Of a DNA stretch of 21,245 nt, positions 7,361-14,217 are shown one piece after another; position 1 is the stretch's first letter; every line of letters begins with the position of its first letter. Source of the DNA: ARS1285 sp039796495. GTDB lineage: Archaea > Nanobdellota > Nanobdellia > Pacearchaeales > GW2011-AR1. The stretch lies in NCBI GenBank assembly GCA_039796495.1, contig JBDKJQ010000050.1:1-21245 (forward strand), read 5' to 3'. Below the pieces are notes generated by a model, which worked only from the letters and a program-made list of their open reading frames with translations, did not search any database and was not told the origin of the DNA. The translations under genes were made by a program, and so were the position numbers.

Positions 7361-8050
7361 ATGGCAAAAGAAGACCAGATTATTATGGTTGTTCCGCGAA
7401 AAGATTTGTTTGGCGAAATTTCTTTAGAGAAATCACCACAGGGATTTCTTCGGGTTGATGATTATGATTTTAGTGATGCGCTTAACAAAAAATTTGAGTG
7501 GATGAGGAGAGGAAGTGCAAAAAAACCTGAGTTGAATGGTGCAGAAACAAATCCTGATTACAAGCAACCGATTGCCTATGCTGTTATTGTTGATAAGAAA
7601 AATAAAAAAATCTTTGCGTATAAACGTGCAAGTGCTGAAGAAAAATATTCTGAATCGCGCCTCGCAGGAAACTGGGCGTGGGGATTTGGCGGGCATGTTG
7701 AACAAATTGATGAAGAGGTCGACGATACAGGAGTTGCTATCATTGAGAAAAGCATGGAGCGAGAATTAAGTGAGGAGCTCTTAATGCCTTCGGACTATGT
7801 AACAACATTTCTTGGCTATATCAATGACGAGTCGAATGACATCGGCAGTGTGCATATTGGATTATTGTATACCATCGAGATAGAATCAGATATATCGTTG
7901 AACGGAGAAGAGGGCGCTATCGGGGGATGGAAAACAATTGATGAATTGAAAGATCTTTGTAACAAAGCGCACGTCAAAGATTCTGGTGTGAGTGTTGACT
8001 CGTGGTCAGCGATGATCATGGAAGTGTTGGAAGAAGTTGTTGGAAACTGA
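7361..8050 (+). CDS. Nudix hydrolase, predicted MutT-family phosphoesterase type (229 aa)
   Basis: Nudix proteins cleave nucleoside diphosphates linked to another group. The N-terminus (IIMVVPRKDLFG, then SPQGFLRVDDYDF) and the strand AYAVIVDKKNKKIFAYKR precede the Nudix box. The box is split: G110-G-H-V-E is followed by about nine extra residues before R134-E-L-S-E-E-L, compared with the consensus G-x5-E-x7-REUxEE. This arrangement resembles the predicted phosphoesterase group COG4112, an identification made from memory. The metal-binding Glu residues of RELSEE are intact. It has its own TATA box. Its stop lies nine bases from the stop of the convergent HAD gene. The substrate is unknown; housecleaning of a damaged nucleotide or isoprenoid-type diphosphate hydrolysis are both possible. 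Confidence 0.82.
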   Translation: MAKEDQIIMVVPRKDLFGEISLEKSPQGFLRVDDYDFSDALNKKFEWMRRGSAKKPELNGAETNPDYKQPIAYAVIVDKKNKKIFAYKRASAEEKYSESRLAGNWAWGFGGHVEQIDEEVDDTGVAIIEKSMERELSEELLMPSDYVTTFLGYINDESNDIGSVHIGLLYTIEIESDISLNGEEGAIGGWKTIDELKDLCNKAHVKDSGVSVDSWSAMIMEVLEEVVGN

Positions 8051-8059
8051 AGGAAATAA

Positions 8060-8707
8060 TTACTTTAACATTTTACAGATAGCTTTCCAGGGTGCGCGGA
8101 ATACTGTTGGCGATGCAGGATAGGTTTCATTCCACGGTTTAGCGGGCATGTACACTTGTATTCCTACGGCAGAACATTCCTCTGCTACATCAGGATTATC
8201 ATCAATTATTTTTGTTATGCCTAATTTTTTGCACACCTGATCTTTTGTATAGATTCTATCTCCTGATTCATCTCGCGTATGATGAACTCTATCAAAAGGA
8301 AGAACAAGTCCGTCACGACCGCGCCGCTCCAGCTCATCAAAATACAACAGTGATGAGATTTCAAATGTCTCGTCCTCCAAAGCAAGAGATTTGTCAGTGA
8401 TGCCGTAACATTCATATCGCTTTCCTAAAAACATCAGTGCTTTTTCAGCTTCAGGATCAAAATGAATCTCCATATGTGCATACTGAAGATCTACACCGTA
8501 CCATCTTGTGCGATGCTCTATGTATTCTTCTGCTTTCTCATACGCTTGCTGCTTGCTCACGCCTAAAGTTTCCCACCATCGATAGGAGGTAAAATCCTTT
8601 GGGGTAAATCCTGTTTTATGTACCCGATTATGCCACTGTAAAAAATCTGGTAAGAATTGAATGATCGTGTCATCTATGTCTACTGCAAGTTTTTCTCTAT
8701 TTTCCAT
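8060..8707 (-). CDS. HAD-family 5'(3')-nucleotidase-like phosphatase (215 aa)
   Basis: Motif I is AVDIDDTI, with nucleophile Asp10 and Asp12. It is followed by a cap region with WHNRVHKTGFTPKDFTSYRWWETLG. Motif II is the Thr in YGITDKS, and the C-terminal acidic motif is KIIDDNPDVAEEC. This order and the VDIDDT start resemble the NT5C/YorS-type 5'-nucleotidase family, which dephosphorylates (deoxy)nucleoside monophosphates, though some members are uncharacterised phosphatases. The end PAKPWNETYPASPTVFRAPWKAI fits the family's usual C-terminal [KP]PWN segment. It is cytoplasmic with no signal. ATG 8707 has a TATA-like box 22-29 bases upstream. The adjacent convergent Nudix gene suggests a local nucleotide-turnover theme, which is inference only. 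Confidence 0.8.
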   Translation of the reverse strand: MENREKLAVDIDDTIIQFLPDFLQWHNRVHKTGFTPKDFTSYRWWETLGVSKQQAYEKAEEYIEHRTRWYGVDLQYAHMEIHFDPEAEKALMFLGKRYECYGITDKSLALEDETFEISSLLYFDELERRGRDGLVLPFDRVHHTRDESGDRIYTKDQVCKKLGITKIIDDNPDVAEECSAVGIQVYMPAKPWNETYPASPTVFRAPWKAICKMLK

Positions 8708-8728
8708 AGGGGAGTCAGAGAAGAGAGA

Positions 8729-8736
8729 CCTTAAAA
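8729..8736 (-). promoter_or_regulatory. TATA-like box for the nucleotidase-like gene
   Basis: On the minus strand TTTTAAGG, within an AATTTTAAGG context, lies 22-29 bases before ATG 8707. Confidence 0.5.
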
Positions 8737-8797
8737 TTATTTGTGTTCTCAGCTGCAGAATGAGAATACTTTTGGAGAAATATAAAATTTTCTTAGA

Positions 8798-9166
8798 TTA
8801 CTGTTTTTCAACCTTCTTCCACAAAGAATAGGATATAAACATCACCACTAAAAATGGTAATACCGTAAGAGCCATCCATCCTCCGCCATCGAATCCGATG
8901 GAAAGTCCTGCGCCGATTATATCGAAGGCAAAACCAGCATATGCCCATTCTTTAATTACTTTGAATTGAGGTATCAACAATGCGATAACTCCTAAGATTT
9001 TTGCGATGCCTAAAATATAATTCAAATAGGGAGGATAACCTAAATCAACCATTACCTTTTGCGCTGACTCCGTCTGTAATAATTCAGAAACTGCTGAGAA
9101 TGTCATAAATGCGCAAAATAAAATAGTAATGATCCAATACCAGATCTTAATGGTGCGTTGCTTCAT
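8798..9166 (-). CDS. DoxX-like family membrane protein (122 aa)
   Basis: A four-helix membrane protein. The segments are near residues 7-26 (IWYWIITILFCAFMTFSAVS), 46-65 (PYLNYILGIAKILGVIALLI), 72-92 and 99-116. Hallmarks of the DoxX-like family (PF13564) are FSAVSELLQTESAQKVMVDLGYPPYLNYILGIAKILG and KEWAYAGFAFDIIGA. The family is common in bacteria, often beside other small stress or VOC-type genes. No biochemical role is firmly known for this branch. Length is typical. ATG 9166 has an ATATAAAT box 23-30 bases upstream, so the gene appears monocistronic. Membrane location is confident, function is not. Confidence 0.85.
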   Translation of the reverse strand: MKQRTIKIWYWIITILFCAFMTFSAVSELLQTESAQKVMVDLGYPPYLNYILGIAKILGVIALLIPQFKVIKEWAYAGFAFDIIGAGLSIGFDGGGWMALTVLPFLVVMFISYSLWKKVEKQ

Positions 9167-9188
9167 AGTTAATTGATCAAAGAAAGGT

Positions 9189-9196
9189 ATTTATAT
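9189..9196 (-). promoter_or_regulatory. TATA box for the DoxX-like gene
   Basis: ATATAAAT on the minus strand lies 23-30 bases before ATG 9166. It is one of the best TATA matches in the window. Confidence 0.6.
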
Positions 9197-9209
9197 GTTT
9201 TGATTTAAG

Positions 9210-9638
9210 TTACTTTTTGTTGTATTTCTTTTGTGCCTGCTTGTACGACTCTTTTATTAATTCTTTTAATAAAGGCAGGTTAATATCGTCAAGCTTTTTC
9301 ACATACATGCAGGAACCTGAACTGATTTTGTATTTCCCGATTTTTTTCAATATCTGTTCATGACCTTTAAATCCTGACATCAGGTAAAGAGTAAGTGCCT
9401 GTTTCCGAGGAGAAAATCCTATCAGGGGCCAGTCACCTTCCTGACTACTTCTTTCAGATTTGTAGTGATATTTACCAAAACCGATGATGCTTGTTCCCCA
9501 CATTTTTGGTTTTTCTTTTGTCACTTGCTTAAACATTTCTAGAAGCACATATGAATCCTTCTTTTTTTGCTCATCAGAAACAGTCTCTATAAATTTTTGA
9601 ACACTTGCATTATTTTCTTTTGTCTTGATTTCTGTCAT
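9210..9638 (-). CDS. DUF1801/YdhG-like domain protein (142 aa)
   Basis: A small soluble protein with the DUF1801 pattern: an N-terminal VQKFIETVSDEQKKKDSYVLLEMFKQVTKEKPKMWG, then SIIGFGKYHYKSERSSQEGDWPLIGFSPRKQALTLYLM, and a C-terminal GKYKISSGSCMYVKKLDDINLPLLKELIKES. This family is widespread in bacteria and structurally related to YdhG/frataxin-like folds, with no settled function. Its ATG overlaps the TAA of the upstream DUF1428 gene by one base (TAATG), so the two are a coupled operon. No Shine-Dalgarno site is visible. The same two families are often neighbours in bacteria, which is from general knowledge. Confidence 0.85.
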   Translation of the reverse strand: MTEIKTKENNASVQKFIETVSDEQKKKDSYVLLEMFKQVTKEKPKMWGTSIIGFGKYHYKSERSSQEGDWPLIGFSPRKQALTLYLMSGFKGHEQILKKIGKYKISSGSCMYVKKLDDINLPLLKELIKESYKQAQKKYNKK

Positions 9639-10009
9639 TATTCAACACTAACCTTAAATCCGCCATATGCCATGCGCTTCATGTCAAATGGCATTGGCTT
9701 GTCCTTCCAGTGTTCTTGGCTCATGAGCGGATCTTTCATGACTTTCGCATTCACCTGATCACGATGTTTTTTTGATTTGAATACTATAAATGAAAACCAT
9801 ACGGTTTCTCCTTTTTTTAATTTGGCTATTTGCGGGAACGAGGATGCTTTCATTCCTCCTGTGTTTGGATGCACATCGTCGCCGATACATTCCTTGTAAT
9901 CAAGTGCGCCATATTTTTTCCAAAGCTTTCTTCCTTGCTGCGCCATTTTTTTGTATATCGCAACTTTTTTCTTCGGCACCACCAATACAAACCCATCAAC
10001 GTATGTCAT
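9638..10009 (-). CDS. DUF1428/YbaA-like protein (123 aa)
   Basis: The start MTYVDGFVLVVPKKKVAIYKKMAQ and the end MPFDMKRMAYGGFKV are the signature ends of the DUF1428 (YbaA) family, with GALDYKECIGDD and VWFSFIVFKSKKHRDQVNAKVMKDP between them. The fold is a dimeric alpha/beta barrel; cellular function is unknown. It is the first gene of a two-gene operon with the DUF1801 gene. It lacks a good TATA box at the usual leaderless distance. The nearest strong box is TTTATAAA at 10051-10058, which would give a leader of about 20 bases. This makes it an exception among the minus-strand genes here. Confidence 0.88.
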   Translation of the reverse strand: MTYVDGFVLVVPKKKVAIYKKMAQQGRKLWKKYGALDYKECIGDDVHPNTGGMKASSFPQIAKLKKGETVWFSFIVFKSKKHRDQVNAKVMKDPLMSQEHWKDKPMPFDMKRMAYGGFKVSVE

Positions 10010-10050
10010 GTTTTTATAAAAAAGTTTATTGTAATAGTAAATAACTGAAA

Positions 10051-10058
10051 TTTATAAA
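10051..10058 (-). promoter_or_regulatory. Candidate TATA box for the DUF1428-DUF1801 operon
   Basis: TTTATAAA, which is palindromic, lies 42-49 bases before ATG 10009. If used, the mRNA would have a short leader, unlike most units in the window. Confidence 0.35.
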
Positions 10059-10111
10059 TGTATTTAGAATTACGAAGTATTTTAATTACATCTTTAATGC
10101 TACTAAATAAA

Positions 10112-10119
10112 TACTTAAA
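10112..10119 (+). promoter_or_regulatory. TATA-like box for the NYN-domain gene
   Basis: TACTTAAA lies 22-29 bases before ATG 10141. The alternative ATG at 10126 would be only about 7-14 bases from this box, so 10141 is preferred. Confidence 0.45.
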
Positions 10120-10140
10120 GCTCTTATGACTATTTTTAAA

Positions 10141-10692
10141 ATGGAAAGCAAAAAAGAGCGTGTTGTTATTTTTATTGACGGAAATAATTTTTATCATGGT
10201 GTAAAGAGAATATTGAAACTAGACGAACGTGTTGGTTACCAGAGGTTAGTTGCAATTCTTCTCAAAGAAAGAGAGCTTATCAACACATTTTATTATGTTG
10301 CACCATTAGACAAAGAAATAAACTACGATAACTATGAAAAGCACCAGAATTTTTTGAATGAATTATCACAAATACCTAAATTCAAGGTAGTCCTCTGTGA
10401 CTTTAAAAAAATAAAAGGACAAGATGGCAGATTTTTTTACGTTGTCAAAGGAGATGATGTACGATTATCACACGATCTTTTAATAGGCGCTTTTGATAAT
10501 ACTTATGATACTGCAGTTATTGTAAGCGGTGATGAAGACTTTTTTCCATTGATAATGACGGTAAGAGATAGGTTCAAGAAAAGAGTTGAAAATGCTTTCT
10601 TTAGACATAGTTCGTCCTACAAATTGCGTAATGCTTGTAATTTTTCCTTAGGACTTAACAAATTTGTATCTAAATTTATTGTTAAGAAATAA
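10141..10692 (+). CDS. NYN-domain (LabA/DUF88, PIN-like) ribonuclease-type protein (183 aa)
   Basis: PIN-like NYN-domain proteins cut or bind RNA using clustered acidic residues. Seen here: VVIFIDGNNFYHGVKR at the start (Asp13), a central KGDDVRLSHDLLIGAF, and VSGDEDFFPLIMTVRDRFKKRVENAFF near the C-terminus. These are the three acidic motifs expected in the LabA/DUF88 group. The protein is close to a bare catalytic domain with a basic C-terminal tail and no added RNA-binding domain. An in-frame ATG at 10126 would add five residues, but the TATA-like box spacing favours 10141. It is monocistronic, and a hairpin follows six bases after its stop. The RNA substrate is unknown. Confidence 0.85.
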   Translation: MESKKERVVIFIDGNNFYHGVKRILKLDERVGYQRLVAILLKERELINTFYYVAPLDKEINYDNYEKHQNFLNELSQIPKFKVVLCDFKKIKGQDGRFFYVVKGDDVRLSHDLLIGAFDNTYDTAVIVSGDEDFFPLIMTVRDRFKKRVENAFFRHSSSYKLRNACNFSLGLNKFVSKFIVKK

Positions 10693-10697
10693 GATAA

Positions 10698-10727
10698 GCT
10701 CCAGTGCTACCAAAGATAGCACCGAGC
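10698..10727. repeat. Interrupted inverted repeat (hairpin) between convergent genes
   Basis: Outer arms GCTC/GAGC and inner arms GTGCTA/TAGCAC enclose a 7-base loop, with a small CA/C internal loop between the two stems. Because the arms are complementary, it folds on either strand. It lies in the 82-base gap between the NYN gene and the convergent 395-aa gene, so it could be a bidirectional end-of-transcript structure or a small structured RNA. A second weak arm pair (TTAAT/ATTAA, 10730-10743) follows. Confidence 0.6.
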
Positions 10728-10774
10728 AGTTAATAATCATTAATTGTCTTTAAAGCTTATAAATCTTTTGAAAA

Positions 10775-11962
10775 TCACTGTTCATCCCATCTTTCTAATG
10801 CATTAAGTCCTTTTCCAAAAACGCCCCACAAAGAATATGAATCGTGATAAACTGCAGCCCTCACATCGATGTAATGGTTTATCCCTTGAGAATTCAATGA
10901 AGAATCAGTAAGGGGTTTTACAATTCCATATATCTCAAATTCCTTTGGAGAAAGTCTGTGGGAATAACCCCTGCTCAACGCATGAGCAAGGATTCTCTGA
11001 GTATCTATGCACACACTAAACCCTTCTGGTATAGTTTCAAAATCTTTTATTGTTGTTATTTTATTTTCTCTCCAGTTGAACAATCGTTCATCATATATCC
11101 ACAGTTCCATATAGCCCTCTGAATGTAATGAAGGGCTCCCGAATACATGATGATAACGAGAAACTCTGACTGGATTCGCTGCTTCAGCTAAGGGCCTTGA
11201 GCCAAGCATATTTGACCTTTTTCTTAAATAATCACTGACGACAGATATTTTTCGAAAGCTATCCCCAAATTCGTGAGCGTTAAATCTTGTTAAATCAAAA
11301 GTTTCTTCTGCCTCGGCAAAGGTTTGTAGAATGTTTCTTTCATGATTCATTTCTTTTCTTACCCATACTTTTGGTTCTGTTCCGTCTGGCTTTACGCCGA
11401 CTTTTCTTCTATAATCATCAACTCTCCATGTTTGGTAAGGAAGTTTACTATCGCAGCACGGCATTTCACATATTTGAGCTCCAATAATCTCCATATTCAC
11501 TAAATCCGATATATCTGTTACGCAAATTTCTGCACGATTGTTTTCTTCTGTTATCATTCTTAATTCTTCTTTTACATACGGACAATTCGGATCAGCATGA
11601 TAAATATCTCTCGATTGAGAACCTAAACGTATTACATGTTTGTCAGGGAGTTTCGGAATAACAATATCTGCAGGTAATGAATCCCTTGCCTGAAAGGCGT
11701 TGCAGACCCGTGAATAAGCAATACTATGATTTTTTGTTTCAAAAAACCCCCAATTTTCAACTAATTTTATTTTTCTTACTCTTTCTGGATGATTGCAGAA
11801 AGCTTCTCCCTCACCATGTGATACGCCAGACATGAAATTACAGCCGGCGCAATTAATAGAATCTTTTCTTGCCTCTCTCAACTGATACTGAGGATTAAAT
11901 TCTTCCCGTTTTAATTTTCTATCTGGATTTAATCCGCTTAATTGAACGATAGTTTCCAGCAT
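10775..11962 (-). CDS. Uncharacterised cysteine-rich, putative metal-binding protein (395 aa)
   Basis: I do not recognise the family. The N-terminus carries a likely metal or Fe-S site: Cys38-x2-Cys41-x14-Cys56-x30-Cys87 (CAGC, AFCNHPE, VCNAF), spaced like small Cys4 modules. A second His/Cys cluster follows: IYHADPNCPYVKEELR and, about 40 residues later, ICEMPCC. This loosely recalls the HxxxC...PCxxC arrangement of Ada-like zinc modules. The rest is a mixed alpha/beta region with HHVFGSPSLHSEGYMELWIYDERLFNW and a C-terminal YIDVRAAVYHDSYSLWGVFGKGLNALERW. There is no signal peptide or membrane helix. ATG 11962 is chosen over the TTG at 11965 because a TTTATAAA box lies 22-29 bases upstream. 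It is monocistronic. Confidence 0.78.
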   Translation of the reverse strand: MLETIVQLSGLNPDRKLKREEFNPQYQLREARKDSINCAGCNFMSGVSHGEGEAFCNHPERVRKIKLVENWGFFETKNHSIAYSRVCNAFQARDSLPADIVIPKLPDKHVIRLGSQSRDIYHADPNCPYVKEELRMITEENNRAEICVTDISDLVNMEIIGAQICEMPCCDSKLPYQTWRVDDYRRKVGVKPDGTEPKVWVRKEMNHERNILQTFAEAEETFDLTRFNAHEFGDSFRKISVVSDYLRKRSNMLGSRPLAEAANPVRVSRYHHVFGSPSLHSEGYMELWIYDERLFNWRENKITTIKDFETIPEGFSVCIDTQRILAHALSRGYSHRLSPKEFEIYGIVKPLTDSSLNSQGINHYIDVRAAVYHDSYSLWGVFGKGLNALERWDEQ

Positions 11963-11983
11963 CAATGAGTCATGGATTTATCA

Positions 11984-11991
11984 TTTATAAA
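11984..11991 (-). promoter_or_regulatory. TATA box for the 395-aa cysteine-rich gene
   Basis: TTTATAAA lies 22-29 bases before ATG 11962 and only two bases beyond the stop of the upstream VOC gene. The two minus-strand genes therefore appear to be separate units. Confidence 0.6.
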
Positions 11992-11993
11992 AA

Positions 11994-12413
11994 TTATTGT
12001 CCTGTAGGATTTTTCGGCATCTTGCTTTCATCCATGAAGAAAACTTCCCAAATATGGCCGTCAAGATCTTCAAATGCACGATTGTACATCCATCCATAAT
12101 CCTGTGGCTCTCGCGGCTCCTTACCTCCTGCCGCGATTGCTTTTTTCATCATTTGATTAACTTCTTCTTTGTTATCAACCTGCAATGCAGTAATGACTTC
12201 TGTTGTTTTCTTTGCATCTGCAATTTCCTTTTTAATAAATGTCTTGAAAAATTTTTCAACCAGCAGCATGACATACATATTTTTTCCAAGTATCATGCAC
12301 GTTGCATTGTCGTCGGTGAATTGCTTGTTAAAAGTAAAACCTAATGGAGTGAAGAATTGAATTGTTTTTTCCAAATCTTTTACCGGCAGGTTGACAAAAA
12401 TTTGTTTGACCAT
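11994..12413 (-). CDS. VOC-superfamily (glyoxalase/bleomycin-resistance-like) protein (139 aa)
   Basis: A single vicinal-oxygen-chelate protein. The start IFVNLPVKDLEKTIQFFTPLGFTFNKQFTDDNATCMILGKNMYVMLL and the end YGWMYNRAFEDLDGHIWEVFFMD are typical of the lactoylglutathione-lyase-like branch found widely in bacteria. The two beta-alpha-beta3 halves are at about residues 3-55 and 75-130, separated by a helical EKFFKTFIKKEIADAKKTTEVI insertion. The C-terminal Glu of WEVFF is a possible metal ligand. Members act as isomerases, dioxygenases or binding proteins, so the reaction cannot be assigned. It has its own TATA box 23-30 bases before ATG 12413. Confidence 0.88.
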   Translation of the reverse strand: MVKQIFVNLPVKDLEKTIQFFTPLGFTFNKQFTDDNATCMILGKNMYVMLLVEKFFKTFIKKEIADAKKTTEVITALQVDNKEEVNQMMKKAIAAGGKEPREPQDYGWMYNRAFEDLDGHIWEVFFMDESKMPKNPTGQ

Positions 12414-12435
12414 TATCTTTGTATAATTTGTAGAG

Positions 12436-12443
12436 ATATAAAT
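12436..12443 (-). promoter_or_regulatory. TATA box for the VOC gene
   Basis: On the minus strand ATTTATAT lies 23-30 bases before ATG 12413. Confidence 0.58.
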
Positions 12444-12488
12444 GTTTGCAGTTTATTTTTGAAAAATTTAATTGGGTATTGATTTGTG

Positions 12489-12773
12489 TTACACAATTTT
12501 ATAAATTTCGCGCTTTCCTCTTTCATATAGCTTGGTGTATGCCGGAGGTTTTTTGCTTTTCTTCTTTGCCTGAGCTTTTTTGTGATCAACCATCATTTTT
12601 TCAAATTCAGCAAGGCTGCTTATTTCATATTCAACAACAATCTTATTATAGTCAGTAACCATATCGAGCAGAACCTGCCCGTTGAAATCCTTCCAGTTTT
12701 CCATTTCTTGTTTCATTAACTGTGCAAGTTCACCGGCATGGCCTGGCTTGGCGATAAATACCTCACGCACCAT
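12489..12773 (-). CDS. Antibiotic-monooxygenase/NIPSNAP-like dimeric alpha-beta barrel protein (94 aa)
   Basis: A small single-domain protein: MVREVFIAKPGHAGELAQLMKQEMENWKDF, a strand VLLDMVTDYNKIVVEYEISSLAEFEKMM, and a basic C-terminus ending YTKLYERGKREIYKIV. This beta-alpha-beta-beta pattern suits the ABM/NIPSNAP-like ferredoxin-fold dimers. The function is unknown. Two starts are possible. ATG 12773 begins right at the first strand and has GGAA seven bases upstream. ATG 12803 overlaps the upstream stop as ATGA and would add ten polar residues. I chose 12773 from the domain boundary, but coupling through 12803 remains plausible. It is the last gene of the operon 14111-12489. Confidence 0.75.
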   Translation of the reverse strand: MVREVFIAKPGHAGELAQLMKQEMENWKDFNGQVLLDMVTDYNKIVVEYEISSLAEFEKMMVDHKKAQAKKKSKKPPAYTKLYERGKREIYKIV

Positions 12774-12799
12774 ATAGTTTCCTTTTTTATTTTGGTTTC

Positions 12800-13705
12800 T
12801 CATTTTCCCTTATATGCCTCCTCTAATTTTTGTATGTCAAACTTTTTCATCTTTAAGAATGCCTGAGTCACGCGCTCTCGTTTCTTTACATCTTTGTCCT
12901 GCATCATTTTCCCGAGGACAGTTGGAGTAATCTGCCATGATACGCCGAATGTATCTTTCAGCCAGCCGCATTGCTCTACTTCCGGAACTGCAGAAAGTTT
13001 TTCCCAGAGATAATCAATCTCTTTTTGGTTTTCACATTTTACAATGAATGAAACAGCTTCGTTAAAAGCAAAATGATGCTCACCTGCACCGTCCATTGCA
13101 ACAAACCACTGGTCAAGTAGTTTAAAGTCAGCAAACATAACAGTCCCTTCTTTATTTGGTTCCTGTCCTGCTCCATACTTCATGAATGTCCCTTTTTTTA
13201 CATCATTAAAAGTAGACAAATAAAAATTAATTGCCGCTTCTGCTTTCCCGTACCTACTGTCGGTAAACAAAAGCGAGGGAATGATCCGTGGTCGTTCTTC
13301 ACCCTGGGGGTTTGTCAAAATGAGTTGCCAGGAAAGACCATATCTGTCCTGAATCCAGCCATAGTGTTTACTCCACGGATATGCTTGTAATTCCATAAGT
13401 ACTTTTCCGCCGCGCGATAATTTTTCCCAGACAAGATCAATATTTTTTGCCGCATCTTTTTCTTGCGAAGGATCAAAATTGACCATGAAAGAAATTGATG
13501 GATTGAATTTGAAATACGGCCCCGCGCTGATTGCCATAAATGGCTGGCCTGCAAGTTCAAAAGACACGATATCACAGTCTCCCGATGGCGTATCGTGAAT
13601 CGTCGAAACAGAATTTATTTTTGAATTGCTGAATAAAGAAGTGTAGAATGCTGTCGCTTCTTTTGCCTCTTTGTCAAACCAGAGGTGCGGTGTAATTTTT
13701 TGCAT
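12800..13705 (-). CDS. Two-domain PhnB/3-demethylubiquinone-methyltransferase-like VOC protein (301 aa)
   Basis: Two copies of the PhnB-like VOC domain (PF06983 type) in one chain. Copy 1, about residues 1-130, starts QKITPHLWFDKEAKEATAFYTSLF and ends GWIQDRYGLSWQL. Copy 2, about 138-260, starts IIPSLLFTDSRYGKAEAAINFYLSTF and ends GWLKDTFGVSWQI. A C-terminal helix TQAFLKMKKFDIQKLEEAY follows. The W-D-x-x-G-x-SWQ ends are diagnostic. Single-copy members are about 150 aa, and two-copy forms occur in bacteria. ATG 13705 is preferred to ATG 13759, which adds 18 residues absent from the family and overlaps the upstream gene. A TATA box lies 21-28 bases before 13705. The catalytic role is not established. 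Confidence 0.88.
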   Translation of the reverse strand: MQKITPHLWFDKEAKEATAFYTSLFSNSKINSVSTIHDTPSGDCDIVSFELAGQPFMAISAGPYFKFNPSISFMVNFDPSQEKDAAKNIDLVWEKLSRGGKVLMELQAYPWSKHYGWIQDRYGLSWQLILTNPQGEERPRIIPSLLFTDSRYGKAEAAINFYLSTFNDVKKGTFMKYGAGQEPNKEGTVMFADFKLLDQWFVAMDGAGEHHFAFNEAVSFIVKCENQKEIDYLWEKLSAVPEVEQCGWLKDTFGVSWQITPTVLGKMMQDKDVKKRERVTQAFLKMKKFDIQKLEEAYKGK

Positions 13706-13725
13706 GAGGATATATAGTTTTAATT

Positions 13726-13733
13726 TATTTAAA
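13726..13733 (-). promoter_or_regulatory. TATA box for the PhnB-like gene
   Basis: On the minus strand TTTAAATA lies 21-28 bases before ATG 13705, in the short gap after the SnoaL-like gene. It decides between the two candidate starts of the PhnB-like gene. Confidence 0.6.
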
Positions 13734-13745
13734 GGTGCGTTGTCA

Positions 13746-14111
13746 TCAAAATGCTCCATCTTTATTTGGAGAGTCTTTGTTTAACACCTGCCCGCAATCC
13801 CACATTTCAACAATTTTTCCACCGTCAAAACGAAAAAGATGAACAACGGCGATGCCCGCTTCGCCCGGCGTAAGCACAACATGCGAATGAACTGCAACAA
13901 AATCTCCGTCGGCAAGCGCATGCTTCATCGCGAGTTGCTTATGAGGAAATTGTTTGTGATTTTCTTTCATAGCTTTTTTTAATGAGTGGAATCCTGCCGG
14001 GAAATATGCATTATGATGTTTTCCGCTCATGTCTACATATTTTTCATAGGCTTGGTCGATGTTTCCTTCAACAATCATCTGCAAAAAGTCAAGTGCCATT
14101 TGTTTGTTCAT
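13746..14111 (-). CDS. SnoaL-like (NTF2-fold) protein (121 aa)
   Basis: A cone-shaped NTF2-like fold: an N-terminal helix MALDFLQMIVEGNIDQAYEKYVDMSGKHHNAYFPAGFHSLKKAMKENHKQFP, then strands AMKHALADGDFVAVHSHVVLTPGEAGIAVVHLFRFDGGKIVEMWDCGQVLN. GDFVAVH...HLFRFDGGKIVEMWD is typical of the SnoaL-like polyketide-cyclase group common in bacteria. The ligand or reaction is not predictable. A TATA box lies 22-29 bases before ATG 14111. It leads the minus-strand group with the PhnB-like and ABM-like genes. Divergent to it, 106 bases away, is the YdeI/OmdA-type gene. Confidence 0.86.
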   Translation of the reverse strand: MNKQMALDFLQMIVEGNIDQAYEKYVDMSGKHHNAYFPAGFHSLKKAMKENHKQFPHKQLAMKHALADGDFVAVHSHVVLTPGEAGIAVVHLFRFDGGKIVEMWDCGQVLNKDSPNKDGAF

Positions 14112-14132
14112 CTAAATATAAAAAAGAATAAA

Positions 14133-14140
14133 CTTATAAA
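14133..14140 (-). promoter_or_regulatory. TATA box for the SnoaL-like gene
   Basis: On the minus strand TTTATAAG lies 22-29 bases before ATG 14111. Confidence 0.58.
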
Positions 14141-14187
14141 ATTATGTGGTTTTATAAAAAATTAAAACAGATATTTTTATAGATGAT

Positions 14188-14196
14188 TTTATAAAA
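14188..14196 (+). promoter_or_regulatory. TATA box for the YdeI/OmdA-type gene
   Basis: TTTATAAAA lies 22-30 bases before ATG 14218, giving a leaderless configuration. It is divergent from the SnoaL-like promoter. Confidence 0.58.
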
Positions 14197-14217
14197 TCTT
14201 AATGATTATATACAAGA

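Noticed and set aside
8746..8766. Inverted repeat TTCTCA/TGAGAA upstream of the nucleotidase-like gene
   Set aside because: The stem is only six base pairs with a 9-base loop and no T-run at a convincing position, so it is likely chance in AT-rich DNA.
10126..10140. Earlier ATG for the NYN-domain gene
   Set aside because: It is too close to the TATA-like box. ATG 10141 has the spacing seen for other genes, though five extra residues cannot be excluded.
10141..10692. NYN-domain gene as the toxin of a toxin-antitoxin pair
   Set aside because: No small antitoxin-like gene is adjacent on the same strand, and the LabA/DUF88 group is often solitary.
13706..13759. N-terminal extension of the PhnB-like protein from ATG 13759
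   Set aside because: It would overlap the SnoaL-like gene and precede the conserved domain. The TATA box 21-28 bases before ATG 13705 supports the shorter form.
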